NCBI GenBank assembly: GCA_030019215.1
Contig: JASEEZ010000019.1
Coordinates: 1-37,925 of the forward strand
Direction: 5' to 3'
DNA: 37,925 nucleotides
From: Actinomycetota bacterium
GTDB taxonomy: Bacteria; Actinomycetota; Aquicultoria; Subteraquimicrobiales; UBA9087
Position 1 is the first letter of the stretch. Each line of letters opens with the position of its first letter. The notes under the pieces are model-generated. The model saw only the letters and a list, made by a program, of their open reading frames with translations. It had not been told where the DNA came from and ran no database searches. This document shows positions 18,203-26,181 of this stretch, one piece after another. A program made the position numbers and the translations under genes.

Positions 18203-18487
18203 CTACTTTAAAGTCGTCGATCTCTCGGTATGACGACCGTGCCCCCGAAATGTTCTAGTCGGTGCAAACTCACCCAGTTTGTGCCCCACCATATTCTCGG
18301 TTATGTAAATAGGCACGTGCTTTCTGCCATCATGCACAGCAATAGTGTGGCTAACCATCTGGGGAAATATCGCCGAATCTCGTGACCACGTCTTGATCAC
18401 CCTCTTTTCCCTCTTTTTGTTCATTTCCTCGATTCTCTCGAGAAGTTTTGGATCCGCATACGGTCCCTTTTTGAGAGATCTACCCAC
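18203..18487 (-). CDS. rpsS: 30S ribosomal protein S19
   Basis: S19 of the 30S head, 94 residues. The start is GTG (18485-18487) with a purine-rich GGGGGGGAG about 5 bases upstream, giving the conserved (M)[24 protein letters not shown]. Reading the frame further upstream would run into rplB and is not supported. The end [27 protein letters not shown] is typical. Confidence 0.96.
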   Translation of the reverse strand: MGRSLKKGPYADPKLLERIEEMNKKREKRVIKTWSRDSAIFPQMVSHTIAVHDGRKHVPIYITENMVGHKLGEFAPTRTFRGHGRHTERSTTLK

Positions 18488-18515
18488 CTTTACTCCCCCC
18501 CTAAATTCGGTGAAT

Positions 18516-19337
18516 TTAACCTTTCCTTCTCCGAATAATATACTTGTCAGATGGCTTCTTCTTTTTCCGGGTGCGATAGCCGATGGTCGGTTTTCCCCAG
18601 GGAGTAGTCGGCAAATGCCCCTTAGCCTTACCCTCTCCCCCACCATGAGGATGATCCACGGGATTCATGGCCGTACCGCGAACGTCTGGCCTTCTCCCTA
18701 GCCACCGGCTGCGTCCTGCCTTCCCCAGGGAAATGACTTCATGTTCAACGTTGCCGACTTGGCCAATGGTTGCCCGACAATCCAGTAGAACCATCCGCAC
18801 CTCACCGGAGGGAAGCTTAAGCTGAGCATAGTTTCCCTCCTTGGCAATCAGCTGAACTGCGGCCCCAGCAGAGCGAGCCAACTGGGCGCCTTTCCCGGGA
18901 GATAACTCAATGTTATGGACGACCGTGCCCACGGGAATCTTTCGAATCGGCAGAGCATTTCCCAGCTTTATATCCGCACCCGGCCCAGAGAGAACCTCAT
19001 CGCCCACCTTGAGCCCAACAGGCGCCAATATATACCTCTTCTCGCCGTCGCGATAGTGGAGAAGAGCAATCCGAGCCGACCTGTTGGGATCGTACTCTAT
19101 GGTCGCCACCTTGGCCGGGACACCGATCTTATCCCTCTTGAAATCAATGACCCTATACTTTCTCTTATGCCTCCCACCCAGGTGCCTAGTGGTTATCCGG
19201 CCATAAACATTTCGCCCAGATTTCCTGGGCAGGGGGGAAATCAAAGATTTTTCGGGTTCCTCTTTAGTTATCTCCTCAGATTGAGAGAAGGTGGCAAACC
19301 TCCTCCCTGGTGAGGTCGGTCTCACTTTTTTAACCAT
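18516..19337 (-). CDS. rplB: 50S ribosomal protein L2
   Basis: L2, 273 residues, is needed for subunit joining and peptidyl transfer. Conserved blocks: [22 protein letters not shown], the OB and SH3-like RNA-binding core, and the C-terminal [20 protein letters not shown] with the essential His. The N-terminus is somewhat divergent ([21 protein letters not shown]) but of normal length. Confidence 0.97.
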   Translation of the reverse strand: MVKKVRPTSPGRRFATFSQSEEITKEEPEKSLISPLPRKSGRNVYGRITTRHLGGRHKRKYRVIDFKRDKIGVPAKVATIEYDPNRSARIALLHYRDGEKRYILAPVGLKVGDEVLSGPGADIKLGNALPIRKIPVGTVVHNIELSPGKGAQLARSAGAAVQLIAKEGNYAQLKLPSGEVRMVLLDCRATIGQVGNVEHEVISLGKAGRSRWLGRRPDVRGTAMNPVDHPHGGGEGKAKGHLPTTPWGKPTIGYRTRKKKKPSDKYIIRRRKG

Positions 19338-19363
19338 ACTCGTCTCTCACTCCATCGAAAGTG

Positions 19364-19651
19364 CTATTTAGTCTCGAAAAACTCTATACGTTGCCCCTCT
19401 TTGAGAGTGACGATAGCTTTCTTCCAATTTTTGGTCCTACCGGCCGTGTATCCCCGCCTCTTGGGTTTACCCTTGACAGAGATCGTATTCACATCAGTCA
19501 CGGCGACGTTGAAAATCTCCTCAACCGCCTGGCGAATTTCAGTCTTTTTGGCCTTTGGGTGAACCTCAAAGGTGTATTTATTCTGCTCGATCAGCCCATA
19601 GCTCTTCTCGGAAACGACCGGCCGAACGATGACATCCCTGGGATTCTTCAT
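19364..19651 (-). CDS. rplW: 50S ribosomal protein L23
   Basis: L23, 95 residues, sits at the tunnel exit and is the docking site for trigger factor and SRP. VIVRPVVSEKSYGLIEQNKYTFEVHPKAKKTEIRQAVEEIFNVAVTDVNTISVKGKPKRRG is typical. Its ATG overlaps the rplD stop by 4 bases. Confidence 0.97.
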   Translation of the reverse strand: MKNPRDVIVRPVVSEKSYGLIEQNKYTFEVHPKAKKTEIRQAVEEIFNVAVTDVNTISVKGKPKRRGYTAGRTKNWKKAIVTLKEGQRIEFFETK

Positions 19652-20274
19652 TCCTTTACTACCTCCGTTAGCGCACCCAAGGCATCACGGGTGAATATGA
19701 GAACCTCGTTGTCCAAAACATCGTAAGGGTTTACCTCCGAAACGTAAATGGTCTTGATCCCTGGAATATTCCGAAGCGATTTTTCCACATTCTCCTGGCC
19801 CTCCACGATCACGACCGTGGCCTTCTTTGAAACCTTCAAATTCCTCAATACTTCCAAGGCCAGCTTAGTTTTGGGTTCCTTGATATTGAAGTCATCCACG
19901 ACCAGCAACTCCGAGCTTTTCGCCTTCATGCTCAAGGCCGACCTCAAGGCTAATCGCTTGACCTTCTTGGGAACAGTAAAAGAATAATCCCTAGGGGTCG
20001 GACCAAAAACCACCCCACCGCCTCTCCAGAGAGGGGAACGGATGCTTCCGGCCCTAGCCCTGCCCGTACCCTTCTGTCTCCACGGTTTAGCTCCTCCACC
20101 CCGCACCTCACTTCGGGTTTTGGTGGAAGATGTCCCCAGCCGTGAGGCCGCCAACTGGGCTCTCACAACCTGATGGACCGCGGCCTCATTTACTTCGCTC
20201 TCAAAAATACGGGGCTCGAGCTTAACTTGGCCTACTTTCCTACCCATTGCATCAAGAACTGGGACTTCCATCAT
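19648..20274 (-). CDS. rplD: 50S ribosomal protein L4
   Basis: L4 reaches into the exit tunnel and, in some bacteria, represses the S10 operon. About 208 residues from the ATG at 20272-20274 (a second ATG follows directly). The loop RTRSEVRGGGAKPWRQKGTGRARAGSIRSPLWRGGGVVFGPTPRDYSF is diagnostic. The frame could extend to a TTG three codons upstream, but the conserved protein begins MEVPVLDAMG. Confidence 0.96.
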   Translation of the reverse strand: MMEVPVLDAMGRKVGQVKLEPRIFESEVNEAAVHQVVRAQLAASRLGTSSTKTRSEVRGGGAKPWRQKGTGRARAGSIRSPLWRGGGVVFGPTPRDYSFTVPKKVKRLALRSALSMKAKSSELLVVDDFNIKEPKTKLALEVLRNLKVSKKATVVIVEGQENVEKSLRNIPGIKTIYVSEVNPYDVLDNEVLIFTRDALGALTEVVKE

Positions 20275-20284
20275 TAGCAACAAC

Positions 20285-20920
20285 CTACCGCTTCGCCTTA
20301 ACCGATTGCTTCACCATGACCAAACTGCCCCGCGCTCCGGGCACGCTCCCCTTCAAGAACAACCAATTCCGCTCGGGATCAACCTTAACCACCTCTAAAT
20401 TCTGGATGTTCACCCGCTTGTTGCCCGTTTGGCCCGGCATCCTCTTACCCTTATAAACCCGCGAGGGAGTAGCGCAAGCCCCAATGGAACCAGGAGCTCT
20501 ATGGAAATGGGATCCATGTGAACCTGGTCCTCCCCTAAAACCCCATCTCTTAACCACTCCCGTAAAGCCTTTCCCTTTGGAGATGCCAACGACATCCGCC
20601 CGATCTCCCTGAGAAAAGATGTCCACCTTAATGACCTGTCCCGCTTTGTATTCCTCTCCCTCGGCTACGGCGATCTCCGCAAGATATCTCGTTGGAGAAA
20701 CCTTGGCCTTGGCAAAATGCCCCTTGAGGGGCTTATTGACCTGTTTCTCCTTGATATCCCCGTAACCTATCTGGATGGCCGAATAGCCATCCTCCTTCTC
20801 CTCTTTCACCTGAGTAACCACGCAAGGACCAGCTTCGATGACGGTCACTGGACTTAACCTGCCATCCTCGCCAAAAAGCTGCGTCATACCCAGTTTCTTT
20901 CCCAAAATTCCCTTCATCAT
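20285..20920 (-). CDS. rplC: 50S ribosomal protein L3
   Basis: L3 helps organise the peptidyl transferase centre. I start at the ATG 20918-20920 (GAGG 7 bases upstream), giving about 211 residues beginning [20 protein letters not shown]. The frame is open 14 codons further upstream, but that part is spacer repeat. The block [47 protein letters not shown] is conserved. Confidence 0.96.
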   Translation of the reverse strand: MMKGILGKKLGMTQLFGEDGRLSPVTVIEAGPCVVTQVKEEKEDGYSAIQIGYGDIKEKQVNKPLKGHFAKAKVSPTRYLAEIAVAEGEEYKAGQVIKVDIFSQGDRADVVGISKGKGFTGVVKRWGFRGGPGSHGSHFHRAPGSIGACATPSRVYKGKRMPGQTGNKRVNIQNLEVVKVDPERNWLFLKGSVPGARGSLVMVKQSVKAKR

Positions 20921-20942
20921 TCCCACGCCTCTATTCAGACCC

Positions 20943-21018
20943 AGTCGACAGTCCATAGTCAATAGTCGATAAATTCATTTCCTTTTTGAACTATTGGCTA
21001 TGAGCTATCATCTATCGG
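20943..21018. repeat. Palindrome with 7-base periodic arms between rpsJ and rplC
   Basis: On the plus strand the left arm is four heptads of the form AGTCNNN (20943-20970; AGTCGAC, AGTCCAT, AGTCAAT, AGTCGAT). The right arm is four heptads of the form CTATNNN (20991-21018; CTATTGG, CTATGAG, CTATCAT, CTATCGG). The arms are partly inverted copies (CATAGTCAATAGT against CATAGCCAATAGT, 12 of 13) around a 20-base AT-rich centre, so the transcript can fold into a long hairpin. A related structure lies at 22606-22702. Confidence 0.65.
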
Positions 21019-21024
21019 CTGCTT

Positions 21025-21333
21025 CTAGAGCTTAATTTCAATATCCACTCCCGCCGGCAAATCCAGCCTCATCAATGAATCCACCGTCTTTGGTGTTGGC
21101 TCTAGTATGTCGATCAGTCGCTTATGGACGCACATCTCAAACTGTTCCCGCGAATCCTTATCCACATGAGGAGATCGAAGAACGCAGTAGAGACTGCGCC
21201 CGGTGGGAAGAGGGATGGGACCCGATATCCTGGCACCCGTTCTCTTCACCGTATCCACAATTTTCTTGGCCGACTGATCAATGATCTCGTGATCGTATGC
21301 CTTCAGCCTTATCCTTATCTTTTGGACCGCCAT
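21025..21333 (-). CDS. rpsJ: 30S ribosomal protein S10 (NusE)
   Basis: S10, 102 residues, is both a 30S head protein and the antitermination/coupling factor NusE that binds NusB and Nus[74 protein letters not shown] is fully conserved. GGAGG lies 5 bases before the ATG. Only 32 bases separate it from tuf, so the str and S10 operons appear fused. Confidence 0.97.
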   Translation of the reverse strand: MAVQKIRIRLKAYDHEIIDQSAKKIVDTVKRTGARISGPIPLPTGRSLYCVLRSPHVDKDSREQFEMCVHKRLIDILEPTPKTVDSLMRLDLPAGVDIEIKL

Positions 21334-21365
21334 TGAAACCTCCGCTTACCACGGTCGCGTCCCAG

Positions 21366-22571
21366 TTACTGGAGTATCTTCGTGATGCTCCCGGCTCCCA
21401 CAGTGTGACCACCCTCTCTGATGGCGAAGCGCAAGCCCTCCTCCATGGCAATTGGGGTGATCAGTTCGACTTCGAGTTCGACGTTGTCTCCGGGCATGAC
21501 CATCTCCGTTCCCGATGGCAGGGTGGCCACTCCGGTGACGTCTGTTGTTCTGAAGTAGAACTGGGGTCTGTAGCCGGTGAAGAAGGGGGTGTGTCGGCCT
21601 CCCTCCTCCTTGGTAAGCACGTAGACCTGGGCCTTGAATTTCGTGTGGGGGGTGATGGAGCCGGGCTGAGCGAGTACCTGGCCTCGTTCCACCTCTGTTC
21701 GGCCAATTCCTCTCAAGAGGACACCGATGTTGTCCCCCGCCTGAGCGAAGTCCAGGAGTTTTCTGAACATCTCCAGACTGGTGGCCACGGTCTTCTTCAT
21801 CTCCGGTCTCATTCCGACTATCTCTATCTCATCTCCCACCTTTATCTTGCCGCGCTCGACGCGTCCTGTGACCACCGTTCCCCTCCCGGTGATGGTGAAG
21901 ACATCCTCCATGGGCATCAGGAAGGGTTTGTCCACATCCCTCTTGGGTTCGGGGATGTAGTCATCCACGGCCTTCATGAGTTCCAGGATGGAACTGCAGG
22001 CCTCGCACTCCTCCTTGCCGCAGCCGCACTCCATGGCCTTGAGGGCGTTCCCCTTGACTATGGGAGTGTCATCCCCGGGGAAGCCGTACTCGTTCAAGAG
22101 ATCCCGTATCTCCATCTCCACCAGTTCAATGAGTTCGGGATCGTCGACCAGATCCACCTTGCTCAGGTAGACCACGATGTAGGGGACGCCAACCTGCCTG
22201 GCCAAAAGGATGTGTTCTCTGGTCTGGGGCATGGGTCCATCGGCGGCCGAGACCACCAGGACGGCCCCGTCCATCTGGGCTGCGCCGGTGATCATGTTCT
22301 TGACGTAGTCAGCGTGCCCCGGACAGTCCACGTGGGCGTAGTGACGCTTGTCCGTCTGGTACTCCACGTGGGCGATGGCGATGGTAATGCCCCTTTCCTT
22401 CTCCTCGGGAGCATTGTCGATGGAGTCGAATGTCCTCTCCTCGACATCGGGAAATCTTTTGTGAAGACACTTGGTGATGGCCGAGGTGAGGGTGGTCTTG
22501 CCGTGATCGACGTGACCGATGGTCCCGATGTTCATATGCGGCTTTACTCTCTCAAACTTTTTCTTGGCCAT
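21366..22571 (-). CDS. tuf: Elongation factor Tu (copy 1), unusual G4/G5 motifs
   Basis: EF-Tu delivers aminoacyl-tRNA to the ribosome. The product is 401 residues from the ATG 22569-22571 (AAGGAGG upstream; conserved [27 protein letters not shown]). G1 is GHVDHGKT (19-26), G2 RGITIAIA, G3 DCPGH (82-86). The G4 motif reads SKVD (137-140) where EF-Tu normally has NKxD, and G5 reads GNAL (174-177) where GSAL is normal, so Asn and Ser are exchanged between the two guanine-contacting motifs. A four-cysteine insert (Cys182, 184, 189, 192: [13 protein letters not shown]) follows; inserts of this kind occur, as I recall, in some thermophilic clostridia. Its last ~18 codons match a second tuf copy at 37864-37925 almost exactly. 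Confidence 0.97.
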   Translation of the reverse strand: MAKKKFERVKPHMNIGTIGHVDHGKTTLTSAITKCLHKRFPDVEERTFDSIDNAPEEKERGITIAIAHVEYQTDKRHYAHVDCPGHADYVKNMITGAAQMDGAVLVVSAADGPMPQTREHILLARQVGVPYIVVYLSKVDLVDDPELIELVEMEIRDLLNEYGFPGDDTPIVKGNALKAMECGCGKEECEACSSILELMKAVDDYIPEPKRDVDKPFLMPMEDVFTITGRGTVVTGRVERGKIKVGDEIEIVGMRPEMKKTVATSLEMFRKLLDFAQAGDNIGVLLRGIGRTEVERGQVLAQPGSITPHTKFKAQVYVLTKEEGGRHTPFFTGYRPQFYFRTTDVTGVATLPSGTEMVMPGDNVELEVELITPIAMEEGLRFAIREGGHTVGAGSITKILQ

Positions 22572-22605
22572 TGTACCTCCTTCTTTCAATCGGTAGTCAT
22601 CTTCG

Positions 22606-22702
22606 TGGTCGGGAGTCGCCAGTCTGTTAGCGATTAGTTTAAAGTCCAATTAAGAACTAAGAATGAAAAATCTCCTTTTTTCATTGACTCCTTGCTCCCG
22701 AC
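22606..22702. repeat. Imperfect heptad-periodic palindrome between fusA and tuf
   Basis: GTCGGGAG (22608-22615) is matched by the inverted CTCCCGAC (22695-22702), and the sequence between shows 7-base periodicity (AGTCGCC, AGTCTGT, TAGCGAT, TAGTTTA; and ATTGACT, CCTTGCT, CCCGACT, AATAGAC on the right). The centre holds a 7-bp A/T-rich stem TGAAAAA / TTTTTCA (22664-22683). The organisation resembles the spacer palindrome at 20943-21018. It sits in the fusA-tuf spacer; the tuf ribosome binding site lies outside it. Confidence 0.5.
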
Positions 22703-22716
22703 TAATAGACTATATA

Positions 22717-24819
22717 TTAACGGCTGGCAGCCAATTGCCACCCTCCCTGTGTCTTGCCCGCTATTTCCGGGGCGATGTTCGCCGGAACCTCCTCGTAGCG
22801 TTCAAACTGCAGAGTAAACGTACCGCGGCCCTGAGTTAGGGAACGGAGATCGGTGGCATAACCAAACATCTCTCCCAAAGGCACGTAACCCTTGATAACC
22901 TGAGCCCCGGCTCTGAGCTCCATACCCTCAATTCGAGCTCGACGCGAATTAAGATCTCCAATAACATCACCCATATATTCCTCGGGAACAACCACCTCTA
23001 TAGACATGATGGGTTCCAGGAGAACGGGACAAGCCCTTTTTATGCCCTCCCTAAAAGCCATGGAGGCCGCAATCTTAAAGGCAATCTCAGACGAGTCAAC
23101 CTCATGGAAGGAGCCATTGTACAGGACCACTTTAACATCCACAACCGGGTAGCCGGCTAGAACACCGGATTCCATGGCTTCTTGAACTCCCTTATCGACG
23201 GCGGGAATGAACTCCTTGGGGATCACCCCACCTCTGGTCTCATCGATAAACTTGTAGCCAGCTCCGGCCTCGTTGGGTTCCAGCTTGATCTCGACATGCC
23301 CATACTGACCTCGGCCTCCGGTTTGGCGAACATATTTGCCCTCTATATTAGAAACGGGTTTTCTGATAGTCTCGCGATAGGAAACCTGAGGCCTGCCAAT
23401 ATTGGCACCGACTTTAAACTCCCTAATCAACCTATCCGCGATGACCTCAAGGTGAAGTTCGCCCATCCCTGAGATGATTGTCTGTCCCGTCTCCTCATCG
23501 GTCTTGACCTTGAAGGTCGGATCCTCCTCAGTTAATTTCGCTAGAGAAGCGGCGAGTTTATCCTGATCAGCCTTGGTTTTGGGTTCGATGGCCATAGAAA
23601 TCACCGGTTCCGGAAAGACCATGGCCTCCAAGAGAATGGGATGACGGGGATCGCACAGGGTATCCCCGGTGGCCGTTCGCCTAAGCCCAACACCGGCCAC
23701 GATATCCCCAGCGCGAACTTCCTTCCTCTCCTCGCGGTGGTTGGCATGCATCTGCAGTATCCGCCCCACTCGCTCTCGCCCACCCTTGGTGGCATTGAGA
23801 ACCTGGGATCCGGTCTTAAGAAAACCTGAATAGATACGGAAGAAGGTGAGCTTCCCCACATAAGGATCCACCATGATCTTGAAAGCCAGTGCGGAGAAGG
23901 GAGCATCGTAAGAGGCAGACCTCTCCTCAAGCCGCTCGGTACCGGGAACTAAACCCGTAACGGGAGGGACATCCAGAGGAGAAGGCAAATAATCAACCAC
24001 GGCATCGAGCAGTGGCTGAACACCTTTGTTTCTGAAGGAAGCGCCACACAAAACTGGAGTGATAGCCACCTTAAGGGTTGCAATCCTGATGGTCCTCTTA
24101 ACACACTCGGTGCTGATCTCTCCCCCCTCAAGATATTTATGGAAGAGTTCATCGTCATATTCTGCAATGGCCTCCAGCATCTCCTGACGATACCCCTCGG
24201 CCAATTCCCTCATATCCTCGGGGATTTCCTGCTCCTCATACTTTGTGCCCAAATCATCGATATAAATGATCATCTTCATTCCGATCAGGTCAATCATGCC
24301 AATGAAATCATTTTCCCTTTTCACCGGCAATTGGATCGGCACGGGATGTGTCCCCAATCTCTCTTTCATCATCTCCACAACCCGGAAAAAGTCGGCCCCG
24401 ACCCTGTCCATCTTATTAACGTAGGCAATACGGGGGACTCGGTATCCATTGGCCTGTCGCCAGACCGTCTCCGATTGAGGCTCAACGCCACCAACACCAC
24501 AGAAGATGGCAATCGCGCCGTCCAAAACACGCAAGGACCTCTCTACCTCAACAGTGAAGTCCACGTGCCCTGGCGTGTCTATAATATTGACACGGTGATC
24601 TTTCCAAAAGCAGGTCGTAGCAGCAGAAGTGATGGTGATTCCCCTCTCCTGTTCCTGGACCATCCAGTCCATCACAGCAGTTCCCTCATCCACCTCACCG
24701 ATCTTATAGACCCTACCGGTGTAATAGAGAATCCGCTCTGTGGTGGTGGTCTTGCCGGCATCGATATGAGCCATTATCCCTATATTTCTTATTTTATCGA
24801 GCGTGTACGTCTTTCCCAT
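22717..24819 (-). CDS. fusA: Elongation factor G
   Basis: EF-G drives translocation. The product is 700 residues from the ATG 24817-24819 (GGAAGG upstream; conserved [35 protein letters not shown]). G motifs: [35 protein letters not shown] and CGASF. Domains II-V follow, including the domain IV tip region [12 protein letters not shown] and the domain V end [29 protein letters not shown]. The frame stays open about 30 codons upstream but that part is the spacer after rpsG. Confidence 0.98.
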   Translation of the reverse strand: MGKTYTLDKIRNIGIMAHIDAGKTTTTERILYYTGRVYKIGEVDEGTAVMDWMVQEQERGITITSAATTCFWKDHRVNIIDTPGHVDFTVEVERSLRVLDGAIAIFCGVGGVEPQSETVWRQANGYRVPRIAYVNKMDRVGADFFRVVEMMKERLGTHPVPIQLPVKRENDFIGMIDLIGMKMIIYIDDLGTKYEEQEIPEDMRELAEGYRQEMLEAIAEYDDELFHKYLEGGEISTECVKRTIRIATLKVAITPVLCGASFRNKGVQPLLDAVVDYLPSPLDVPPVTGLVPGTERLEERSASYDAPFSALAFKIMVDPYVGKLTFFRIYSGFLKTGSQVLNATKGGRERVGRILQMHANHREERKEVRAGDIVAGVGLRRTATGDTLCDPRHPILLEAMVFPEPVISMAIEPKTKADQDKLAASLAKLTEEDPTFKVKTDEETGQTIISGMGELHLEVIADRLIREFKVGANIGRPQVSYRETIRKPVSNIEGKYVRQTGGRGQYGHVEIKLEPNEAGAGYKFIDETRGGVIPKEFIPAVDKGVQEAMESGVLAGYPVVDVKVVLYNGSFHEVDSSEIAFKIAASMAFREGIKRACPVLLEPIMSIEVVVPEEYMGDVIGDLNSRRARIEGMELRAGAQVIKGYVPLGEMFGYATDLRSLTQGRGTFTLQFERYEEVPANIAPEIAGKTQGGWQLAASR

Positions 24820-24889
24820 TTTCATCCTTCCAATCGATGGTCGAAGCATCTCGCCCATCAACCATAGACAAAAGTCAAACCTTCTTATA

Positions 24890-25360
24890 CTACCACCTAT
24901 AATGAGCAAAAGCCCTGTTGGCTTCGGCCATCTTGTGCAAATCTTCCTTCTTCTTGACCGCAGAGCCGGTTCCCTTCGCCGCTTCCATCAACTCCGTCGC
25001 TAGCCGCTCGCTCATCCTCTTGCCGCTACGAGTGCAAGCAAACCCCACGATCCAGCGCAAAGCAAGGGTGGTCCCTCGCCTCATGGGAACCTCCACGGGT
25101 ACCTGATAAGTGGCACCCCCGACTCGTCTGGGCCTCACCCCCAGAAGAGGCCTCACATTCTCAACAGCCTTTTTCAATACGGATAGGGAATCTGTCTTGG
25201 TCCTCTCCTTAATTATATCAAACGACTCGTAAACGATGGATTCGGCCAAACTCTTCTTGCCCCCCCCCAAAACCTGATTGATGAGTTGGGCCACCAGCTT
25301 ATTGTTGTACGCTGGATCCGGCGCTATCTCTCTTCTCGGAGCCGGCCCCTTCCTGGGCAT
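24890..25360 (-). CDS. rpsG: 30S ribosomal protein S7
   Basis: S7 nucleates the 30S head and can repress the str operon. The product has exactly 156 residues from the ATG 25358-25360 with GGAGG 7 bases upstream. [44 protein letters not shown] and [55 protein letters not shown] are conserved. Confidence 0.98.
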   Translation of the reverse strand: MPRKGPAPRREIAPDPAYNNKLVAQLINQVLGGGKKSLAESIVYESFDIIKERTKTDSLSVLKKAVENVRPLLGVRPRRVGGATYQVPVEVPMRRGTTLALRWIVGFACTRSGKRMSERLATELMEAAKGTGSAVKKKEDLHKMAEANRAFAHYRW

Positions 25361-25429
25361 TTCTCTACCTCCAAAAGCAGTAATCAAGTTACGAGTTTCC
25401 TTCAGTCTCCGACTCAAAATTCGCGACGA

Positions 25430-25801
25430 TTACTTCGGTGCCTTCGCCCCGTATTTCGAGCGGGCCTTCTTCCTATCTTCAACACCAGCAGCATCAAGAG
25501 TCCCTCGCACAATCTTGTAACGGACACCGGGCAAATCCTTCACCCTACCACCCCGAATGAGGACAATGGAGTGTTCCTGGAGATTGTGCCCTATGCCAGG
25601 AACATATACTGTAACCTCCATCCTATTGGTGAGCCTGACTCTGGTCACTTTCCTTAAAGCCGAGTTGGGCTTCTTGGGTGTGGTAGTGTATACCCTGGTA
25701 CAAACCCCACGCTTCTGGGGAGCACCCCTCAAGGCTGGTGTAGAAGCCTTCTTCGATATCTTTTTTCTACCTTTCCTGATTAACTGAGTTATAGTCGGCA
25801 A
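25430..25801 (-). CDS. rpsL: 30S ribosomal protein S12
   Basis: S12 monitors decoding at the A site. The 123-residue protein keeps the lysines in [19 protein letters not shown] and [15 protein letters not shown] that, when mutated, give streptomycin resistance, so it has the sensitive-type sequence. The start is TTG (25799-25801), with GAGAGG 8 bases upstream. That ribosome binding site lies inside the last codons of the broken L7Ae-like gene. Confidence 0.97.
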   Translation of the reverse strand: MPTITQLIRKGRKKISKKASTPALRGAPQKRGVCTRVYTTTPKKPNSALRKVTRVRLTNRMEVTVYVPGIGHNLQEHSIVLIRGGRVKDLPGVRYKIVRGTLDAAGVEDRKKARSKYGAKAPK

Positions 25802-25806
25802 TCTAT

Positions 25807-26066
25807 CTACCTCTCACCGGTCTCGACAAGAGCAACCGCGTTCACCTTTATCCCGCGTGCACCCCTACCTCTTCCGTGGATGCCACTCCCATTACCGAAA
25901 CTCTCCTCTCACTACAGAGACGATAAAAAGGAGTTGTTATTCAAGAGTCAGCATCCCTGGCCATGAACATATGTCGGGCGGTGTCCTTCTTCACCGCCTC
26001 GACAGTTTGCTTGGTTCTCACCACTCTGGAAGCAAGCGTCTTGAGTCCCCAAAAAAGGACCCCCAC
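25807..26066 (-). pseudogene. Broken L7Ae-like ribosomal protein gene (YbxF / L7Ae family)
   Basis: Between rpoC and rpsL, where Gram-positive bacteria commonly keep an L7Ae-family gene, the minus strand encodes recognisable pieces of one: LASRVVRTKQTVEAVKKD followed by ARHMFMARDADS, then an in-frame TGA (25941-25943) where CGA (Arg) would fit, then ITTPFYRLCSERRVSVMGVA and STEEVG, then a one-base loss at about 25861-25865, and in the next frame [17 protein letters not shown] and a TAG (25807-25809). The order matches the kink-turn-binding fold of the family (TKQT, DAD, ELG-ACGI-V blocks). No good start codon or ribosome binding site is visible at the 5' end, and the usual CGI reads RGI. The pieces are still transcribed from the promoter at 26098-26126. 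Confidence 0.8.
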
Positions 26067-26097
26067 CCGCAACCACCAGTCAGAGCCACAGCAGGTA

Positions 26098-26126
26098 AAT
26101 ATAGCACCATTTCTTCTCGATGTCAA
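26098..26126 (-). promoter_or_regulatory. Promoter of the str operon
   Basis: Minus strand: -35 TTGACA (26121-26126), 17-base spacer, -10 TATATT (26098-26103). This is a near-consensus housekeeping promoter just after the rpoC stop (26182), predicting a start near 26091. It would drive the decayed L7Ae-like gene, rpsL, rpsG, fusA, tuf and, lacking terminators, the S10-spc-alpha run. Confidence 0.75.
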
Positions 26127-26181
26127 CGAATCCCCGCGCTTCTTCGGTTACGGAAATCTTCATCACCTATCCAATTTCCGC

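Noticed and set aside
21297-22637. A 446-codon plus-strand open frame opposite tuf
   Set aside because: It is the exact antisense of EF-Tu, whose biased codon use keeps the opposite frame open; no ribosome binding site or recognisable domain.
25861-25943. Selenocysteine or programmed frameshift to restore the L7Ae-like protein
   Set aside because: TGA replaces an Arg codon rather than Cys, no SECIS-like hairpin follows, there is no slippery site at the shift, and a start codon is also lacking.
25941-26126. A 61-codon frame at the 5' end of the L7Ae-like region read as a stand-alone small protein
   Set aside because: Its N-terminal half covers the promoter; only the C-terminal half is L7Ae-like, and the homology continues beyond the stop in the same and then a shifted frame.
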